Source: Streptomyces syringium (GTDB lineage: Bacteria; Actinomycetota; Actinomycetes; Streptomycetales; Streptomycetaceae). From it: DNA of 64,000 bases. The position numbers and the translations under genes are program-made. The notes beneath the pieces were generated by a model that saw nothing but the letters and a program-made list of their open reading frames with translations, was not told the origin of the DNA and did not search any database. This document shows, piece after piece, positions 51,944 to 60,757 of this stretch; the first letter of the stretch is position 1; every line of letters starts with the position of its first letter. The stretch covers positions 7,337,501 to 7,401,500 of the forward strand of contig NZ_JAGIOH010000001.1 of the NCBI RefSeq assembly GCF_017876625.1, written 5' to 3'.

Positions 51944-54900
51944 CCCAGCGGGACCCGAGCATCCCCCACCACCTCACGGGTCGGCGGACCCCCGTATCGA
52001 GCCTGGTGGAGGCCGTACGGTTCCGCGCGGCCACCACCCCCGGCCAGACCGGCTACGTCCTGCACCATCCGCGCGACGACGGCTCCGACGACGTCCGGCG
52101 GCTTGCCTACGGCGAACTCGACGAGCGCGCCCGGCGCGCCGCCGCCCATCTGCGCGACGGCCACCGCACCGCGGCCGGCGCACAGACAGGCCCCCGCGCC
52201 CTCCTGCTGTACCCGCCGCCGTCGGCCGACTACATCGCCGCCTTCTTCGGCTGCATGTACGCCGGATTCCTTCCCGTGCCCGCCTACCCGCCGATGACCC
52301 CCGACCAGTGGGGCGCGCTCGCCGCCGTGATCGCCGACTGCGAAGCGGAGGTGGTGTGCACCACGGCCGACCTCCAGGAGTACGTCACCTCCTCCCTCGC
52401 CTCGGCGGGCGTCACCACGGTACGCACCGTGGCCACCGACCGGCCCGCCCCGCCTCTCGACGAGGCAGCGATCCACCACCCCGGCCCCGACGCCGTGGCA
52501 TTCCTGCAGTACACCTCCGGCAGCACCGGCCGGCCCAGGGGAGTGGTCGCCCTCCAGCGCAACGTCCTGGCGAACCTCGAAGTGATCGAGTCGGCGTTCG
52601 GTCACGGCCCCGCGTCCACCGGGGTGATCTGGCTGCCGCCGTACCACGACATGGGACTGATCGGCGGCATCCTCACCCCCCTGCACCAGGGCTTCCCCGT
52701 GCACCTCAGCTCACCGCTGGCCTTCCTGCGCGACCCCCTCTCCTGGCCGCGCCTGATCTCCCAGGTGGGAGCCACCACCAGCGGCGGCCCGGACTTCGCC
52801 TACGCGCTGTGCGCCCGCAAGGCACGGCCGCAGGACGTGGCCGAGCTGCGACTGGACACCTGGGACGTGGCGTTCAACGGCGCCGAGATGCTGCGCCCGC
52901 GCACCCTGGACGACTTCACGTCCGTCTTCGCCCCCGCCGGCTTCCGCCGCTCCGCCTTCCTGGCCTGCTACGGGCTCGCCGAGAGCACCCTGATGGTCAC
53001 CGGCACGCCCAAGCACCGCGAGCCCCTGGTGCTCCCCGGCGACGCGGCGGTGGCCAGCGGCGAGCCCGGCGACGGCGAGCTGCTCATCGCCACCCCGGAC
53101 GGGCAGCGGATCACCGACGACGGACGGGAGGGCGAGATCTGGCTGCGCGGACCGAGCGTGTGCGAGGGGTACTGGGGCCGCCCGGAGGACAGCGCGGCGG
53201 CCTTCGGCGCCCGCCTCGCCGACGGCAGCGGCCCGTATCTGCGCACCGGCGACCTCGGATACCTGCACGACGGGCAACTCGTGGTCGTCGGACGCCTGAA
53301 GGAACTCATCATCGTGCGCGGCCGGAACATCGCCCCGGCCGCCGTGGAGGACGCCGCCTGGCGGAGCGCCCCGGCCCTGCGCCCGGGCTGCGTGGCCGCG
53401 TTCGCCCTCGACGGAGTGCACGGCGAGGAGGTCGCCGTCGTCGCCGAGGTGCGCCGCCGCGACCCGGCGGGCGGCGGCCCCGTCGAGGCCGCCCTCTTCG
53501 ACGAAGCGGTGCGGGAGGTCAGAGCCGCCGTGGCCCGGGCCTGCGGCGTCGCCGTACGGCTCGTCGTCCTCGTACCACCGGGCACCGTCCCGAAGACCAC
53601 CAGCGGCAAGGTGCGCCGCTCCCTCTGCCGCGATCTGCTGCTCCGGGGCGCCCTGACCGCACTGCACCGGGCCGACTCCGGCGGCGGCCCGGCCCCGCGC
53701 CCGGCCGCCGCCCGGCCCTCGCACGGCGGTCCCACCCTCGCGGAGGCCGTGATACGACAGGCGGTGGCGGCCGTGCTCCGCGTGCCCGCGGACACCGTGG
53801 ACCGCCACCGCCCCTGGAACGAACTGGGCCTCGATTCCCTCGGCCTCACCGAGCTGGCGGCGTGCCTGGAGGAACGGACCGGCACCGAGGTCCCGGTGGG
53901 CATGCTCTTCGACCATCCCGGCATCGCCGCCCTCGCCGACGCACTGGAACGGCGCAGCCGCCCCGCCGCCACCGCACGCGACGGATCCACCGCCACCGCC
54001 CGGCCGGCCGGCTCCCCGGACCCCGCGGCCCTTTTTGCCGGCCGCGAGCCCATCGCCGTCGTCGGCATGGCCTGCCGCTTTCCCGGCGGCGCCGACGACC
54101 CGGACGCGTACTGGGGACTCCTCCGGCGCGGCCTCGACGCCACCGGAGATGTCACGGACGAGCGCGCCCGGCTGCTCGGCGACGACACCCGCACCGGCCG
54201 ACAGCGGCTCGGCGCCCTGGAGGGCGTCGAGTACTTCGACGCGCCCCTGTTCGCGGTGAGCGTCCCCGAGGCACGGGCGATGGACCCCCAGCACCGGCTG
54301 TTGCTGGAGACCACCTGGGCGGCCCTGGAGGACTCGGGCACCGACCCGCTCGGGCGGCGCGGCTCGCGCACCGGCGTGTACGTGGGCATCTCCGCCGCGG
54401 ACTACGCGCGGATCGCCGAACGGTCACCGCTGTCCCGGTTCTCCGCCGTCGGCGCCAGCCCCTCGGTCGCGGCCGGGCGCCTGGCATACCACTTCGGACT
54501 GCGCGGACCGGCCCTGTCCGTCGACACCGCCTGCTCCTCCTCACTGACGGCCGTGCACCTGGCGGTCTCGGCACTGCGCCTCGGCGAGTGCGAACAAGCC
54601 GTCGTCGGCGGGGTGAACCTGGTGCTCGCACCGGAGCCGACCGCCGCCCTGGACCGGCTCGGTGTGCTGTCCCCCTCCGGCCGCTGCCTGCCGTTCGACG
54701 CGGCGGCCGACGGTTACGTACGAGGCGAGGGATGCGGTGTCGTCATCCTCATGCCGCTGTCGGCCGCCCGGGAGCAGGGACTGCCGGTGCGAGCGGTCAT
54801 CCGCGGCAGCGCCCTGGACCACAACGGCACGGGCAACGGCATCACCGCCCCCTCCGGTCTCGCCCAACGGGACGTCATCACCGCGGCGTTGCGGGACGCC

Positions 54901-55779
54901 GGCCTGCCCGCGTCCCGCGTCGGCTATCTGGAGGCCCACGGCTCGGGCACCGTGCTGGGCGACGCCGTCGAGCTGGGTTCCGCGGCGGTCCTCGTCGACG
55001 GCAGAGACCGTCCGCTGTATCTGGGCTCGGTCAAGGGCGTCCTCGGCCACCTGGAGGCGGCGGCGGGCATCGCGGGCCTGATCAAGACGGTCCTCGCCCT
55101 CGAACACGGCGAGATCCCCCCGACCCGCGGCGAACGCGGCCCGAACACCACGGCGGACTGGGCGGGCGGGCGGCTGGCGGTGACCGCCGAACCGGTCCCG
55201 TGGCCCGCCCACGACGACGCGCCCCGCGCCGCCGGAGTCAGCTCGTTCGGCTTCAGCGGCACCAACGTCCACGTCGTCCTCGAACAGGCGCCGACGCCCG
55301 AGCCGCACACCGAACGGCTGCCGTCGCCGGCCCGGCCGGACCGGCGCTTCGCCGTCCCCCTCTCCGCCCGCACCGACGCCGCGCTGCGCGCGAGCGTCGA
55401 GCGGCTCGCCGCGGCGCTCCGCCGCACCCCCCACGAACTGGGCGACGTCGCGGGCACCTTGGCCTGGCACCGGCCGGTCCTCACCGCGCGCGTGGCCTTC
55501 CAGGCCCGCGAGACGGCGGAACTGCTCGACGCCATGGACAAGTGGCTCACCGACCCCCCTCTCCCGGGCGACACCCCTCTTCCGGGTGACGCGCCGGACC
55601 GGGCGGCCGCGCAGGGCCCCCAGGACCCTTACGGCACCGCCTGCGCCCGGTTCGTCACCGACGGCACCCTCGCCGGAATACGCACCCTCGCCCCCGAACC
55701 GTTCCGGCGGGTGCGCCTGCCGTCGTACCCCTTCGAACGACGCCCCTACTGGATCGGCGGAGGCCGACGTGACCGATGA
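51940..55779 (+). CDS. FAAL-ACP-KS megaenzyme (AT-less polyketide synthase)
   Basis: This 1279-residue enzyme starts at GTG 51940. An N-terminal fatty acyl-AMP ligase (about 1-590) has FLQYTSGSTGRPRG (about 190) and the FAAL hallmark WLPPYHDMGLIGG. The ACP follows (GLDSL, Ser near 632), then a KS (about 700-1130) with C865, H1000 (EAHGSGT) and H1037 (GHLEAAAG) all intact. After the KS come the KS-AT linker and a post-AT-type ending (LPSYPFERRPYWI), but the AT itself is missing. It should adenylate a fatty acid, load it on its own ACP, and extend it once using an extender brought by an AT in trans, none of which is encoded nearby. It overlaps the ACP gene by 11 bp. Confidence 0.94.
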   Translation: MTQRDPSIPHHLTGRRTPVSSLVEAVRFRAATTPGQTGYVLHHPRDDGSDDVRRLAYGELDERARRAAAHLRDGHRTAAGAQTGPRALLLYPPPSADYIAAFFGCMYAGFLPVPAYPPMTPDQWGALAAVIADCEAEVVCTTADLQEYVTSSLASAGVTTVRTVATDRPAPPLDEAAIHHPGPDAVAFLQYTSGSTGRPRGVVALQRNVLANLEVIESAFGHGPASTGVIWLPPYHDMGLIGGILTPLHQGFPVHLSSPLAFLRDPLSWPRLISQVGATTSGGPDFAYALCARKARPQDVAELRLDTWDVAFNGAEMLRPRTLDDFTSVFAPAGFRRSAFLACYGLAESTLMVTGTPKHREPLVLPGDAAVASGEPGDGELLIATPDGQRITDDGREGEIWLRGPSVCEGYWGRPEDSAAAFGARLADGSGPYLRTGDLGYLHDGQLVVVGRLKELIIVRGRNIAPAAVEDAAWRSAPALRPGCVAAFALDGVHGEEVAVVAEVRRRDPAGGGPVEAALFDEAVREVRAAVARACGVAVRLVVLVPPGTVPKTTSGKVRRSLCRDLLLRGALTALHRADSGGGPAPRPAAARPSHGGPTLAEAVIRQAVAAVLRVPADTVDRHRPWNELGLDSLGLTELAACLEERTGTEVPVGMLFDHPGIAALADALERRSRPAATARDGSTATARPAGSPDPAALFAGREPIAVVGMACRFPGGADDPDAYWGLLRRGLDATGDVTDERARLLGDDTRTGRQRLGALEGVEYFDAPLFAVSVPEARAMDPQHRLLLETTWAALEDSGTDPLGRRGSRTGVYVGISAADYARIAERSPLSRFSAVGASPSVAAGRLAYHFGLRGPALSVDTACSSSLTAVHLAVSALRLGECEQAVVGGVNLVLAPEPTAALDRLGVLSPSGRCLPFDAAADGYVRGEGCGVVILMPLSAAREQGLPVRAVIRGSALDHNGTGNGITAPSGLAQRDVITAALRDAGLPASRVGYLEAHGSGTVLGDAVELGSAAVLVDGRDRPLYLGSVKGVLGHLEAAAGIAGLIKTVLALEHGEIPPTRGERGPNTTADWAGGRLAVTAEPVPWPAHDDAPRAAGVSSFGFSGTNVHVVLEQAPTPEPHTERLPSPARPDRRFAVPLSARTDAALRASVERLAAALRRTPHELGDVAGTLAWHRPVLTARVAFQARETAELLDAMDKWLTDPPLPGDTPLPGDAPDRAAAQGPQDPYGTACARFVTDGTLAGIRTLAPEPFRRVRLPSYPFERRPYWIGGGRRDR

Positions 55780-56119
55780 TCTGACCTCTCCCCTTCCCGT
55801 CATGGCCCCCGACGCGGCGCTCGGGATCCTCACCGACCGGGAGGCCGACGCCGACCCCGAGCTGATGCGGGGTGCCGCACTCGTCCATCTCATCGCTCTG
55901 GTGCGACAGGGGCTGGAACTGGACGACACGGAGGACGTTCCCGTCGACGTCCCCGTCGACCAGCTCGGCGTGGACTCCCTGCTCGCCCTGGAGATCGGCG
56001 ACCACGTCTTCGACGCGACCGGTGCCGTACTGACCGTGGAGGACGTCGCCCAGCGTCCCACCCTCGGCGGGCTGGCCGCGCTGATCGTCGCCGACCTGCG
56101 ACAGCAGCGGGCCACGTGA
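55769..56119 (+). CDS. Free-standing acyl carrier protein
   Basis: This is a 116-residue ACP from GTG 55769 with the pantetheine site GVDSLLALEIG (Ser near 71). An N-terminal extension of about 40 residues is unusual for a free ACP. It probably receives the extender unit or product of the upstream KS and presents it to the tailoring oxygenases. It overlaps both neighbours (11 bp and 4 bp). Confidence 0.9.
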   Translation: MTDDLTSPLPVMAPDAALGILTDREADADPELMRGAALVHLIALVRQGLELDDTEDVPVDVPVDQLGVDSLLALEIGDHVFDATGAVLTVEDVAQRPTLGGLAALIVADLRQQRAT

Positions 56120-56922
56120 CGCCGGTGTCCGTGCTGTGCGTCCCCTACGCGGGTGCCACCGGCCTGGCCTACGCCAGGCTGTCCCGCCGGGCGGGCCCGG
56201 AGCTGCGCTTCACCGGGCTCGACCTGCCGGGGCGCGGCGGGCTCGCGGACCGCCCGCCGCCCCGTGACGTGGCGGGAGCGGTGGCCGCGCTGTCCGCCCA
56301 GGCCGCCCCCGTGGCGGGTGCGGGCGTGCCGTACGCGGTGCTCGGGCACAGCCTGGGCGCCTTGCTGGCCCACAGGCTGACGGCGGCCCTGTCGCGGGGG
56401 CCGCACCAAGGTCCGCGGACGCCACCGAGTCTGCTCGTGGTCTCCTGCTGCCCGCCGCCGCATCTCGCGGACCGGCTGGGCGCGGGGGCGGAGGAACTGC
56501 TCGGTGCCGCCGCCCGCGAACTGCGGGCCACCTCCGGGCGTGCCGGGGCGGACCGCACCTGGGCGGCGGGCCGGCCGGACCTGGAGCTGGGCCGTGAACT
56601 GACCGGTGGCGCGGGCCCGCCGGACGGGGGACCCCGGCCGGTGGACGTCCCCGTGCTGGCGTTGTACGGCGCCGACGACCCCCTCTTCCCCGGCCGGGCC
56701 GTGCGGGGCTGGGAGCGATGGACGCGTGCCGGCTTCACGGCACGGGAGGTGCCGGGCGGTCACTTCTGCTTCCGCGAGCACGCCGCCGCGTACGTCACGG
56801 CGATCCGGGAGGCGCTGCACGGCATCGTGCCCGGCCCCGGTGGGCCGGCGGCGGACGACCGGCAGGCGGCACGGCTCAAGGGCGTCAGGACATCCCGAGG
56901 CGATGAGGTGTGGCGGGCATGA
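56116..56922 (+). CDS. Type II thioesterase-like alpha/beta hydrolase
   Basis: This 268-residue protein starts at GTG 56116, overlapping the ACP stop. It has the oxyanion loop CVPYAGATGL, the nucleophile elbow GHSLG (Ser near 78), and a C-terminal PGGHFCF with the catalytic histidine. It resembles PKS/NRPS type II thioesterases (GrsT family) and could release the finished chain or edit the ACPs. A second, hotdog-type thioesterase ends the operon, so the labour may be divided. Confidence 0.9.
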   Translation: MTPVSVLCVPYAGATGLAYARLSRRAGPELRFTGLDLPGRGGLADRPPPRDVAGAVAALSAQAAPVAGAGVPYAVLGHSLGALLAHRLTAALSRGPHQGPRTPPSLLVVSCCPPPHLADRLGAGAEELLGAAARELRATSGRAGADRTWAAGRPDLELGRELTGGAGPPDGGPRPVDVPVLALYGADDPLFPGRAVRGWERWTRAGFTAREVPGGHFCFREHAAAYVTAIREALHGIVPGPGGPAADDRQAARLKGVRTSRGDEVWRA

Positions 56923-58058
56923 ACAGCACGAGGATGGCGGACACGGGGGAGACGACGACGTCGTCCTTCGAGGTCCCGGCCTCCGGCACGAGCCGGATGA
57001 CCTGGGACTACGACATCACCGACGAGCGGCTGATGGCGCTCTACCAACGGGGCAAGGACCGCCAGTGGGACGCGACCTCGCGGATTCCCTGGCATCTGGA
57101 GGTGGACCGGGCCAACCCGCTGGGCCAGAGCGAGGAGTTGCTGCCCATCCACGGATCACGCGACTGGCAGCGGTTCCACCACGACCGCCGGTTCGTGGCG
57201 GATGTGTTCCTGCACACCACGGCATGGCAGTTCAGCCAGTTCCTGCACGGGGAACAAGGCGCTCTGGTGTGCGCCTCGCGGATCGTGGAGACGGTTCCGG
57301 GGATGGAGGCGAAGTTCTACGCCAGCACCCAAGTGGTCGACGAGGCACGTCACTTGGAGGCGTACTCCCGCTTCGTCAACGACAAACTCGGGCTGATGTA
57401 CCCGGTCAACCCCGCGCTGCGCACCCTGCTGGGCCAGACGCTCGCGGACTCGCGGTGGGACATCCCGTACCTGGGGATGCAGGTGCTGATCGAAGGGCTG
57501 GCGCTGGCGGCCTTCGGGCTGCTGCGGGACGCCACCGCGCACACCGCCCCGCTGCCGCACGCCCTGCTCGCCTATGTGATGCAGGACGAGGCCCGGCATG
57601 TGGCGTTCGGACGGATGGCGCTCAAGGACCTGTACGCGGACCTCTCCGACGCGGAACGCAAGAGCCGCGAGGAATTCGTGATCGAGGGGTCGCATCTGCT
57701 GTTCCAGCGGTTCCGGGGCGACGAGATGTGGGACGCGCTGGGTCTCGACACCGCCGACTGCGTGGCGAGCGCGGACCGGTCGCCCTCGATGCGGGCGTAC
57801 CGCAAGCTGTTGTTCAGCCGGATCGTGCCCGCTCTGCGCGACATCGGCCTGTGGAGCGACCGGGTGGCGCGGGAATACGAGAAGCTGGGCGTGCTGGAGT
57901 GGGCGAAGGAGGACCTGGACAGCCTGATGCGCCGGGACGAGGATGTCGCCCGGGCCGCCGAACGCCAGCAGCGCGAGCTGGCCGTGCGGCACGCCCAGGT
58001 CGCCGAGACCCTCGCGATGGGGTCACCGGAAACGGGCGACGTGACCACGACGAGCTGA
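56919..58058 (+). CDS. Ferritin-like diiron oxygenase
   Basis: This is a 379-residue helical protein from ATG 56919 (ATGA overlap with the thioesterase). A full diiron ligand set can be read: E112, E142 with H145 (DEARH), E192, and E224 with H227 (second DEARH). This resembles AurF-like or R2-like diiron oxidases rather than the PaaA-type of the same operon. It could oxidise carbon or nitrogen, or desaturate an acyl-ACP. Two different diiron enzymes plus a Rieske enzyme in one operon point to a multi-step oxidation. Confidence 0.88.
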   Translation: MNSTRMADTGETTTSSFEVPASGTSRMTWDYDITDERLMALYQRGKDRQWDATSRIPWHLEVDRANPLGQSEELLPIHGSRDWQRFHHDRRFVADVFLHTTAWQFSQFLHGEQGALVCASRIVETVPGMEAKFYASTQVVDEARHLEAYSRFVNDKLGLMYPVNPALRTLLGQTLADSRWDIPYLGMQVLIEGLALAAFGLLRDATAHTAPLPHALLAYVMQDEARHVAFGRMALKDLYADLSDAERKSREEFVIEGSHLLFQRFRGDEMWDALGLDTADCVASADRSPSMRAYRKLLFSRIVPALRDIGLWSDRVAREYEKLGVLEWAKEDLDSLMRRDEDVARAAERQQRELAVRHAQVAETLAMGSPETGDVTTTS

Positions 58059-58104
58059 TCCCGCTCGGGGGGCCGGTGCGGGACCGACGGGAGGACCGAT
58101 CCGC

Positions 58105-58566
58105 GTGACATCCGGCAAGCCCTTGGACACCGACACGTCCCGATTCCGCTGCGTCCTGCGGTTCACCGCGCCGTTCCACGACGTCGACATGCTCGGTCAC
58201 GTCAACAGCGTGGCGTATGTGCGCTGGGCGGAGAGCGCCCGCGCGGCGTATCAGATCGACGTGTTGAAGGAGGACGTGGACGGCCCGCGTGGCTTCGTGG
58301 TCGGGCGCCTCTCCCTCTCCTACTTCCAGCCGCTGCGCTTCCGCGACCCGGTCAGCGTGGGCATCCGCGTGGCCCGGATCGGGGCGAAGTCCTTCGACTT
58401 CGCGTATCTGATGTGGCGGGACGGCGATGGCGCGGTGGCGGCCGCCGGCGAGACCGCGATGATCGCCTACAACGCGGTGGACGGACATTCCATCCCCGTG
58501 CCGGACGCCTGGCGTGACGCCGTCACGGAATTCGAGGCGATCCCGCCGGAAGGTCCGCAGCGCTGA
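58105..58566 (+). CDS. Hotdog-fold acyl thioesterase (YbgC/4HBT type)
   Basis: This 153-residue protein starts at GTG 58105 behind GGGAGGA. The catalytic helix start DVDMLGHVNSVAYVRW matches 4-hydroxybenzoyl-CoA/acyl-CoA thioesterases, with the Asp as the expected catalytic residue. It is the last gene of the FAAL operon (46 bp after the diiron gene) and converges with the glycosyltransferase gene. It probably hydrolyses an acyl-CoA or acyl-ACP to free the product or supply the free acid for the FAAL. Confidence 0.9.
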   Translation: MTSGKPLDTDTSRFRCVLRFTAPFHDVDMLGHVNSVAYVRWAESARAAYQIDVLKEDVDGPRGFVVGRLSLSYFQPLRFRDPVSVGIRVARIGAKSFDFAYLMWRDGDGAVAAAGETAMIAYNAVDGHSIPVPDAWRDAVTEFEAIPPEGPQR

Positions 58567-58581
58567 CCGGCACCTCACGGG

Positions 58582-59868
58582 TCATTCCGCCGACGCCCGG
58601 CACTTCTTCAGCACATCGCGGGCCGTCGAACGCAGGGTGTGTGCGGTGTCGATCGTGCTGGTACGCGCTCGGTGTGCGATGTCCCGCGCGGGACCGAGCG
58701 AGCGTCGTCCGGGGCCGCGACGAAGCAGGTCCTGATAGAGCGCCAGGTGACGCTCGGCAATGCGCGCCGGGTCGAAGCGGGCCGAGTTCTCCAAGGCCGC
58801 CTCGCCCATGCGCTGCCGTAGCTCGTCGTTGCCCACCAGTTCGAGGAGTGCGGCCGCGATGGCGCCGGCGTCACCGGGGCGGACGAGGCGTCCGTCGACC
58901 CGGTCTTCGATGATCTCGCGCGGTCCGGCGGGGCAATCCGTGGAGACGACGGGCAGACCGCAGCGCATCGCCTCGACGATGGTCATGCCGAACGATTCGT
59001 GGTCGGAGGTGGAGGCGGCGATGGAACCCCTCGCCCACTCCGCTTCCATCGGATGGGCTCTGCCCATGAGCCGGGCGTTGCGGCCCAGTCCGAGTTCACC
59101 GATCAGGGCGGACAGATTGTCCTTCTCGTTGCCGGCGGCTTCGCCACCGCCGAAAATGCGCAGCTGCCAGTCCGGGTGGAGGGCGACGACCTCGGAGAAG
59201 GCCCGGATGAGCAGGTCGTACCGCTTCACCGAAGTGAGCCGGCCCGCCGCCACGATCACCTTGCCGGCGCCGTCGGCCGGTTCGACGCGGGCGGCGGGAA
59301 CACTGTTCGGTATGGCCTCCACCCTCATCCCGGGCAGGCCGAGCTGCCGGTAGGCGTGGGCGTCGGCCTCGGTGACGGTGGTGAGGGCGTCCAGCAGTTG
59401 ATAGCGGTGGCGTATCTCGTGCCGCATCCGCAGACCATGGCCCGACAGGGTCAGGTGTTCCTGCCCCACCCTGATGGCCGCACGGTGCGCCTGGCGGGCG
59501 ATGTGGACGTTCAGTCCCGGTCTGGTCCCGACGATCACATGGGCGTCCAGCCCCGACAGGTACCGGCCGATACGTTCGTCCGTGAGGCGGCTGTACTGCT
59601 TGTGCCGCCCGTCCGCCCGGGGAAAGACCCTGGCGGGCTGTGCGTGGCGGGGATCGTCACCGTCGTGGTCCGCGGAGCCGGGGCGCAGGTCGACCAGAGG
59701 GGTCAGGCGCACCGTGGGGGGTGCGCCCATGGCCGGCACCTTGCGGTGGCGCAGCACTGAGATGATCTCCACTTCATGGTGCTCCGCCAGCGCCGCCGCC
59801 AGATTGAACGTCGACCTGATCGTGCCGCCGATGCCGTAGGCGTTGTGGAGCAGGAAGGAAATACGCAT
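58582..59868 (-). CDS. GT4-family glycosyltransferase
   Basis: This is a 428-residue protein from ATG 59868 with AAGGAA just upstream. The N-terminal Rossmann half starts with MRISFLLHNAYGIGGTIRS; the C-terminal half has VAAGRLTSVKRYDLLIRAF and the nucleotide-sugar E-x7-E motif (ESFGMTIVEAMRCGLPVV). Length and motifs fit a retaining GT-B enzyme, like those that build wall or teichoic/teichuronic glycans. The C-terminus is basic. It converges with the hotdog thioesterase (15-bp gap) and is probably not part of that pathway. Confidence 0.9.
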   Translation of the reverse strand: MRISFLLHNAYGIGGTIRSTFNLAAALAEHHEVEIISVLRHRKVPAMGAPPTVRLTPLVDLRPGSADHDGDDPRHAQPARVFPRADGRHKQYSRLTDERIGRYLSGLDAHVIVGTRPGLNVHIARQAHRAAIRVGQEHLTLSGHGLRMRHEIRHRYQLLDALTTVTEADAHAYRQLGLPGMRVEAIPNSVPAARVEPADGAGKVIVAAGRLTSVKRYDLLIRAFSEVVALHPDWQLRIFGGGEAAGNEKDNLSALIGELGLGRNARLMGRAHPMEAEWARGSIAASTSDHESFGMTIVEAMRCGLPVVSTDCPAGPREIIEDRVDGRLVRPGDAGAIAAALLELVGNDELRQRMGEAALENSARFDPARIAERHLALYQDLLRRGPGRRSLGPARDIAHRARTSTIDTAHTLRSTARDVLKKCRASAE

Positions 59869-60061
59869 GCGGCGGCACGCCTCTCGGTGGTGCGAAGGGG
59901 TGGCAGGCGGCGGGCACGGACCGGAGGCCGAAGCGTGGTGCGCCGTTCGACAACGGCCAAGGACGCCGCGGGTGGGCACCACTATGCGCAGCTCATCCTT
60001 AACCGTTCCTGAAGCCCGCTGTGTGCGCGGTGGGCCGCCTGTGCGGCAGTGCCATGCTGGC

Positions 60062-60757
60062 GTGGTGGATATTCTGGTGGTGGAGGACGATCCGGTGATC
60101 GCGGCCGCTGTGCGCGACGGCCTGGAGGCCGAGGGATACACCGTCACGCACACGGCGGACGGCCTGTCCGCGGTGGAGCTCGGCAGCACGGGCGGGTTCG
60201 CGGCCATCGTCCTGGACGTCATGCTGCCGTCGCTGAACGGTTTCGCCGTATGCGCACGGCTCAGGGCCCTGGGCACCGACACCCCGGTGCTGATGCTGAC
60301 GGCCAGGGACGAGGAACTCGACGAGGCACGCGGTCTGGACACCGGCGCGGACGACTATCTGACGAAGCCGTTCTCCCTGGTCGTCCTCACCGCGCACCTG
60401 CGGGCACTGATCCGCCGCAGTACCCGTACCGTCGCGGGCGCGGACCAGCAGGACGTGCTGCGCGCGGGCGACCTGTGGCTGGACGCGCAGGGGCGCACCT
60501 GCGGGCGCGGCGACGAGCGCATCGACGTCACCGGCCAGGAGTTCGCGGTACTGGAAGTCCTGATGCGCGAGCCGGGCCGGGTGCTGTCGAAGGAGACCAT
60601 CCTCGGCGAGGCCTGGGACATGGCCTACCGGGGCGGGACGAGCATCGTCGAGGTGTACATCAGCCTCCTGCGCCGCAAGATCGACCACCCGTACGGCACC
60701 CGGAGCATCGTGACCGTCCGGGGACACGGCTACCGCCTGGACGACTCGCATGCCTGA
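60062..60757 (+). CDS. OmpR-type response regulator
   Basis: This is a 231-residue two-domain regulator. The receiver (about 1-120) has DILVVEDD, the phospho-acceptor in VLDVMLP, MLTA and DYLTKPF. The C-terminal winged helix ends TVRGHGYRL. GTG 60062 or 60065 begins the receiver fold directly. It overlaps the kinase gene by 8 bp. The stimulus is unknown. Confidence 0.9.
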   Translation: MVDILVVEDDPVIAAAVRDGLEAEGYTVTHTADGLSAVELGSTGGFAAIVLDVMLPSLNGFAVCARLRALGTDTPVLMLTARDEELDEARGLDTGADDYLTKPFSLVVLTAHLRALIRRSTRTVAGADQQDVLRAGDLWLDAQGRTCGRGDERIDVTGQEFAVLEVLMREPGRVLSKETILGEAWDMAYRGGTSIVEVYISLLRRKIDHPYGTRSIVTVRGHGYRLDDSHA

